Shown: piece by piece, positions 61,118 through 64,000 of the stretch
Position numbering within the stretch: position 1 is the stretch's first letter
Layout of the letters: every line of letters starts with the position of its first letter
Assembly: GCA_035547055.1 (NCBI GenBank)
Contig: DASZVN010000046.1
Location: 1 to 64,000 of the forward strand
Length of the DNA stretch: 64,000 nucleotides
Source: DASZVN01 sp035547055
GTDB taxonomy: Bacteria > Pseudomonadota > Alphaproteobacteria > Rhizobiales > Methylopilaceae
Direction: 5' to 3'
Translations under genes and position numbers: made by a program
The notes under the pieces: generated by a model
Database searches by the model: none
What the model was told of the DNA's origin: nothing
Seen by the model: only the letters and a program-made list of their open reading frames with translations

Positions 61118-62065
61118 CTATCCGAGCTGCGTGCTGATGATGGCGATGATGGCGAGGAGGAACGACGCGGCGAGCGGCTCCTGGTAGCGGTAGAAGCGGA
61201 GGCGCGCCTGGACCGTCTCGACGAAGACGACGGCGCAGGCGACCAGGAGGAACTTCAGGAGGTCGGCGCCGAGCCCGCCGAGCGCCCCGACTCCCGTCCC
61301 GGCATGCGACAGGCCCCAGGGGAGGAGCAGGACGTTGCAGAAGATGGTGTAGAGGATGAACTGCTTCATCATCGACGACCATTTGAGCAGCGCGAGCAGC
61401 GGCCCGGAATACTCGAGGATGCGAGCCTCCTCGATCATGTAGACTTCGATATGCGTGCTGGAATGGATCGGCAGCCGGTCGGTTTCGACCAGGATCAGCA
61501 CGAAGAACGCCGCGACCAGGAAAAGGTGGGCCGGGCTCCAGTAGACCGCCGGGCTTCCCACCAGGAGGTGGTTCACCACGAAGGGGATCATCGACTTCGC
61601 GACCAGCGTGATGCCGACGAAGACCAGGATCAGCGTCGGCTCGGCCAGGATCGAGATCATCACCGCCCGGCTCGAGCCGACGCCGCCATAGGCGCTGCCG
61701 CTGTCGAGACCGGCGAGCACGATCATGAACGAGCCGAGGGTGAGGATCAGCCCGCCGCCGAGAATGTCGCCCATGTCGGAGAGCGGCAGCGGATAATCGG
61801 TCAGCACCGGGATCAGGATCGGCACCGTCAGCATGCAGGTGAAGGCGACGATCGGCGCCGCCCAGAAGATCCAGGACGCGGTGCGGGGGACGACGGTCTC
61901 CTTGTGGAACTGCTTCCAGAGGTCGCGATAGGGCTGGAAGATGCCGGGCCCGCGAGCGCGCTGCACGCGCTCCTCGAACTGCACGACGACGCCCTGCAGC
62001 AGCGGCGCGAAGACGAGCACCGCGAGAACCTGGGCGACCTGGAGCAGAATGTCACGCACGCTCAT
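61118..62065 (-). CDS. HyfC/NuoH-like membrane subunit
   Basis: A 315-residue protein with eight helices, of the NuoH/HycD family that anchors the soluble arm. The matrix-side loop E-T-D-R-L-P...E-E-A-R-I-L-E-Y-S-G matches HyfC/HycD, but the usual D-N-P-x-T-H-L-E-L is I-H-S-S-T-H-I-E-V. It is the first full-length gene of the 62065-50453 operon. Its ATG overlaps the TGA of a 21-codon leader frame, and no strong ribosome site of its own is visible, so translation is probably coupled to the riboswitch-controlled leader. Confidence 0.88.
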   Translation of the reverse strand: MSVRDILLQVAQVLAVLVFAPLLQGVVVQFEERVQRARGPGIFQPYRDLWKQFHKETVVPRTASWIFWAAPIVAFTCMLTVPILIPVLTDYPLPLSDMGDILGGGLILTLGSFMIVLAGLDSGSAYGGVGSSRAVMISILAEPTLILVFVGITLVAKSMIPFVVNHLLVGSPAVYWSPAHLFLVAAFFVLILVETDRLPIHSSTHIEVYMIEEARILEYSGPLLALLKWSSMMKQFILYTIFCNVLLLPWGLSHAGTGVGALGGLGADLLKFLLVACAVVFVETVQARLRFYRYQEPLAASFLLAIIAIISTQLG

Positions 62066-62127
62066 GCCGGCTGCCCGACGGCAGCCAACGCGCAGGCAAC
62101 GATCTCCGCGTTTCGCGGGGGTCCCAT
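62062..62127 (-). CDS. 21-residue leader peptide coupling riboswitch 5 to the hyf-like operon
   Basis: The ATG (62127) lies 6 nt behind AGGAGGAGG, the ribosome site hidden by riboswitch 5. The peptide is M-G-P-P-R-N-A-E-I-V-A-C-A-L-A-A-V-G-Q-P-A, then TGA, which shares ATGA with the HyfC-like start. It has no known function of its own. Its purpose is most likely to pass ribosomes to the next gene. This is a low-complexity but well-placed frame. Confidence 0.5.
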   Translation of the reverse strand: MGPPRNAEIVACALAAVGQPA

Positions 62128-62129
62128 GG

Positions 62130-62213
62130 ACAACCTCCTCCTGCGGCCGAACGGCCGCCGCGTGGAGGAGTCATCAGCCCCGAGGGCGGTTAGAAGGCGA
62201 ACCCCATCGCCTT
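62130..62213 (-). promoter_or_regulatory. fluoride riboswitch (crcB motif) 5
   Basis: On the minus strand from 62211: GGCGATGGGGTTCGCC, then AACCGCC, GGGCTGATGACTCCT. The pseudoknot is GGCG/CGCC, the outer stem GGGGT/ACTCC and the inner stem GCC/GGC. Then CTCCTCC (62163-62169) can pair with GGAGGAG around an inner GCGGCCG-TT-CGGCCGC stem, hiding AGGAGGAGG before the leader ATG (62127). It heads the twelve-gene operon that contains crcB and enolase. Confidence 0.93.
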
Positions 62214-62238
62214 AGGGCACGAGTCGTACCCGAAGCTC

Positions 62239-62268
62239 AGATTAGCTCAGGTGCTCGCCGGGTGCCAA
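62239..62268 (-). promoter_or_regulatory. promoter of the riboswitch-5 operon
   Basis: On the minus strand: TTGGCA (62268-62263), 18-nt spacer, TAATCT (62244-62239). The RNA would start about 20 nt before the aptamer. Confidence 0.55.
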
Positions 62269-62282
62269 GCGTGCCGTGTTCA

Positions 62283-63212
62283 TCAGTGCATCATCAGGAG
62301 CGGGATCTCCGCGCGGGCCAGCAGGTCGTGCGTGACGCCGCCGAGGACGAGCTCCAGGAGCGGGCCGTGCTTGAAGGCTCCGGTCACGAGGCACGAGGCG
62401 TCCAGCAGGTCGGCTTGGCGAAGGAGACAGGCGCCCACGCTCTCGTTGCTTGCCGTGACGCATTCGATCCGTGGAGGAAGACCGAGATCGGCGAGGAGGG
62501 TGGCGATACTCGGCCGATAGGGGCGGTCGGCCGGCTCGTTGACGCAGACAACCGTGAGCTCGCCGGCGGCCTTCAGCCACGGCGCGGCGGCGGCGATCGC
62601 GCGGCGGGCATGGTCGCCGGGCTTCCAGCCGATCATGACGTGCCTGGTCAGGGGTCCGCGCCGCGGCGGTTCCGCGCGGCGCGGCGCGACCAGCACGAGG
62701 CGGCGGCTCTGGAAGATGGCGGCATGCAGTGCATCGCTGGCGTCGAGATTGCCGGGATGGACGACGACGAGGAGGTCTGCCTTTTCGGCCTCGCGATCGA
62801 CGCAGCTCTCGACATCGCCTTCGCCATCCCGCCAAGCGGCGTCCGCCCGCACCGGATCGGCGTGTCGCCACTCGTCGAAGGCGGCACGGATGAGGGCCAG
62901 GCGCTGATCCGGCGTGCCCTCCCGCCGCTCGCGGAGGCCCTGGAGCGCCGTTTCTTCGGCGGAGGTCCAGACGTGGGCGGGATGATAGCCGACATGAAGG
63001 GCGACGATGCGGCCGTCCACTGCTTGCGCCGCGCCGAATGCGGCATCGAGACATCGCGGGGCGACATCGGGCTCCGCGAGCAGAGCAAACACCACGACTG
63101 GATCGAATTGATAGTTTCGCTGCCGGCGCTCCAATCGCTCGCGCACCAGGGCTCGTGTCGTGAGCGAAGGGTTGCCGGGCCCGATGGCCGGCACACCGTC
63201 ATGATCGGTCAT
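62283..63212 (-). CDS. tandem universal stress protein (UspA-type)
   Basis: 309 residues from ATG 63212 (AGGAGG site), or 325 from TTG 63260, whose GGGGA site is part of riboswitch 6. There are two Usp domains. Domain 1 (about 30-165) starts V-V-V-F-A-L-L-A-E-P. Domain 2 (about 170-300) contains H-V-M-I-G-W-K-P-G-D-H-A-R-R and ends with the nucleotide-loop-like C-L-V-T-G-A-F-K-H-G-P-L-L-E-L-V-L-G-G-V. The G-x2-G-x9-G-S/T ATP motif is only approximate. Usp genes are known fluoride-riboswitch targets. Function: stress tolerance, mechanism unknown. Confidence 0.85.
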   Translation of the reverse strand: MTDHDGVPAIGPGNPSLTTRALVRERLERRQRNYQFDPVVVFALLAEPDVAPRCLDAAFGAAQAVDGRIVALHVGYHPAHVWTSAEETALQGLRERREGTPDQRLALIRAAFDEWRHADPVRADAAWRDGEGDVESCVDREAEKADLLVVVHPGNLDASDALHAAIFQSRRLVLVAPRRAEPPRRGPLTRHVMIGWKPGDHARRAIAAAAPWLKAAGELTVVCVNEPADRPYRPSIATLLADLGLPPRIECVTASNESVGACLLRQADLLDASCLVTGAFKHGPLLELVLGGVTHDLLARAEIPLLMMH

Positions 63213-63260
63213 CCGAGCCTCCTGCGAACGAAGCATTCGCATCGGCCTCGGGGAAGCCAA

Positions 63261-63335
63261 TCATTCCCCTACCGCCGACCTGGCATGCGGTAGGAGTCAT
63301 CAGCCTCTTCGGCGGTCTTGGGGGACCCCATCCCC
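63261..63335 (-). promoter_or_regulatory. fluoride riboswitch (crcB motif) 6
   Basis: On the minus strand: GGGGATGGGGTCCCCC starting at 63335, then GACCGCC, AGGCTGATGACTCCT. The 3' strand CTCCTACCGC can pair with GCGGTAGGGG (toward 63265), whose AGGGGA is a ribosome site with TTG 63260 four nt on. It controls the universal stress protein. Confidence 0.93.
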
Positions 63336-63344
63336 ATTGCTGGC

Positions 63345-63374
63345 AGGCTATTCCCTAGGGCGGTGGGCTGACAA
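63345..63374 (-). promoter_or_regulatory. promoter of fluoride riboswitch unit 6
   Basis: On the minus strand: TTGTCA (63374-63369), 18 nt, TAGCCT (63350-63345). The aptamer starts 9 nt after the -10 element. Confidence 0.5.
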
Positions 63375-63569
63375 GCCGCGCACATGCCCGTGCCCATTTG
63401 CAGGCCGCCGCCACGGCGTCCCGTTCGAGGAAGCAGTCTTGCGCTGGAGGGAGGTTCGGCCAAACGATTGGACTTGGCTGCCCCTCCGGGGCAATTTCCT
63501 TTGATGGCGGCAAGAGCATCGTGCAGTCTGCACGCCACGAATATCCAGCAAGCCGAACTCCCTTCGAAC
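63375..63569. other. divergent intergenic region between Usp and DyP genes
   Basis: No gene seen. A GCCCC-TCC-GGGGC hairpin followed by AATTTCCTTT (about 63480-63500, + strand) resembles a terminator or attenuator in front of the DyP gene. No crcB aptamer was found on the + strand here, so DyP is not obviously a riboswitch target. Confidence 0.3.
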
Positions 63570-64000
63570 GTGAGCGAGATGCCGATCGTGCGTGCCGATA
63601 ATCCCCCCTACGGATCGCCAAGCCGGCAGACGTCCCCGGTCGATCCCGTCGCTCTCGACGTGCTGGTCCCCGAGGCTGCCGGCAAGGTGGCCGATGCGCC
63701 GCGGGTGGTTTCGCAGCCGGTCGTGGCCCAGCTCACGCGGGCGGCGATCTTCCTTGTGGTGACGATCAATCCCGGAACGGAGCATGAGACTGCGGTCAGG
63801 GCGCTGTGCGCCGATCTGGCCGCGCTTCTGCGCGCGGTCGGCTTCCGCGACCTGGAAGGGCGGCTGTCGTGCGTCATGGCGTTCGGCTCCGGCGCGTGGG
63901 ACCGGCTCTTCGGCGCGCCGCGGCCGAAGGACCTGCACCCCTTTCGCGAGATCTGCGGCGTCCACCACGCGGTCGCGACGCCGGGCGACGTGCTTTTCCA
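63570..64000 (+). CDS. DyP-type heme peroxidase, 3' end outside window
   Basis: About 143 residues visible, still open at the window end. After a variable 45-residue leader, the DyP pattern appears: Q-L-T-R-A-A-I-F-L-V-V-T, then L-L-R-A-V-G-F-R-D-L-E-G-R-L-S-C-V-M-A-F-G and A-W-D-R-L-F-G, followed by P-K-D-L-H-P-F and H-H-A-V-A-T-P-G-D. The catalytic G-x-x-D-G and the proximal His would lie further right. DyP enzymes oxidise dyes, phenols or Mn(II) with H2O2. The start is GTG 63570 or ATG 63579. It is divergent from the fluoride-controlled Usp gene. Confidence 0.85.
   Translation, partial: MSEMPIVRADNPPYGSPSRQTSPVDPVALDVLVPEAAGKVADAPRVVSQPVVAQLTRAAIFLVVTINPGTEHETAVRALCADLAALLRAVGFRDLEGRLSCVMAFGSGAWDRLFGAPRPKDLHPFREICGVHHAVATPGDVLF

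Noticed and set aside
57409..62065. Functional formate hydrogenlyase or [NiFe] hydrogenase-4
   Set aside because: Subunit order fits, but the large subunit lacks the nickel-binding cysteines and no FdhF or maturation genes are seen; called hydrogenase-related only.
63269..63538. 89-codon minus-strand frame between Usp and DyP
   Set aside because: It covers the riboswitch-6 aptamer and promoter; the codons are those of the RNA motif, not of a protein.

Overview
This window comes from a GC-rich, coding-dense chromosome, most likely an alphaproteobacterium of the Rhodospirillales/Hyphomicrobiales type. That placement is an inference from base composition, the many Liv-, TRAP- and NitT-type transporters, ATGA/GTGA-overlapped operons and one palindromic repeat of a kind common in Bradyrhizobium-like genomes. 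No rRNA, tRNA, insertion sequence, phage gene or CRISPR array was seen. The window falls into two unrelated halves.

Left half (1 to about 37.6 kb): accessory catabolism. (a) 1-3.4 kb: the tail of an EthD protein, a fused 2-oxoacid dehydrogenase E1 and an IclR regulator. (b) 3.5-8.8 kb: a NitT/TauT-type ABC importer co-transcribed with a Rieske oxygenase, an HpcH/HpaI aldolase and a SnoaL-like protein. (c) 9.0-24.2 kb: a Liv-type ABC importer with a degenerate acyl-CoA synthetase, an SDR, a tandem-domain HxlR regulator, two alpha/beta hydrolases, a nitronate monooxygenase-like enzyme, a CoA ligase, a carotenoid-cleavage-type oxygenase and an isochorismatase-like hydrolase. Three promoter regions in this block share an operator-like CTxCA-N5-TGAAG motif, which suggests one local regulon. 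(d) 24.3-37.6 kb: VOC dioxygenase, CoA ligase, IclR, thiolase, P450, MetE-like protein, FAD monooxygenase, TRAP transporter, PhyH dioxygenase and a GST. No substrate can be named from sequence.

Right half (37.7-64 kb): a fluoride-response island. Six copies of the crcB-motif (fluoride riboswitch) aptamer lie within 26 kb: four on the + strand (about 37.80, 40.12, 46.05 and 49.33 kb) and two on the - strand (about 62.21 and 63.33 kb). They head transcription units encoding (1) a small membrane protein and a dynamin-like GTPase; (2) an MFS transporter with a DUF4129/MoxR/DUF58 module; (3) two MutS-like ATPases; (4) a 59-residue membrane peptide and a HEAT-like protein; (5) an 11.7-kb, twelve-gene operon with a hydrogenase-4/complex-I-like membrane complex, the fluoride channel CrcB, a DUF190 protein, an enolase (enolase is the classic fluoride target), an unknown protein, a histidine phosphatase and a CNNM/CorC-type protein; and (6) a double universal-stress protein. 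A DyP-type peroxidase runs off the right end.

In all six riboswitches the 3' strand of the aptamer stem can instead pair with a Shine-Dalgarno-like GGAG or GGGGA, and a start codon follows a few nt later. This suggests translational ON-switching by fluoride. The large subunit of the hydrogenase-like complex lacks the [NiFe] cysteines, so the complex is unlikely to be a hydrogenase. A fluoride-induced, proton-pumping-like complex of unknown chemistry next to CrcB is the most interesting part of the window.
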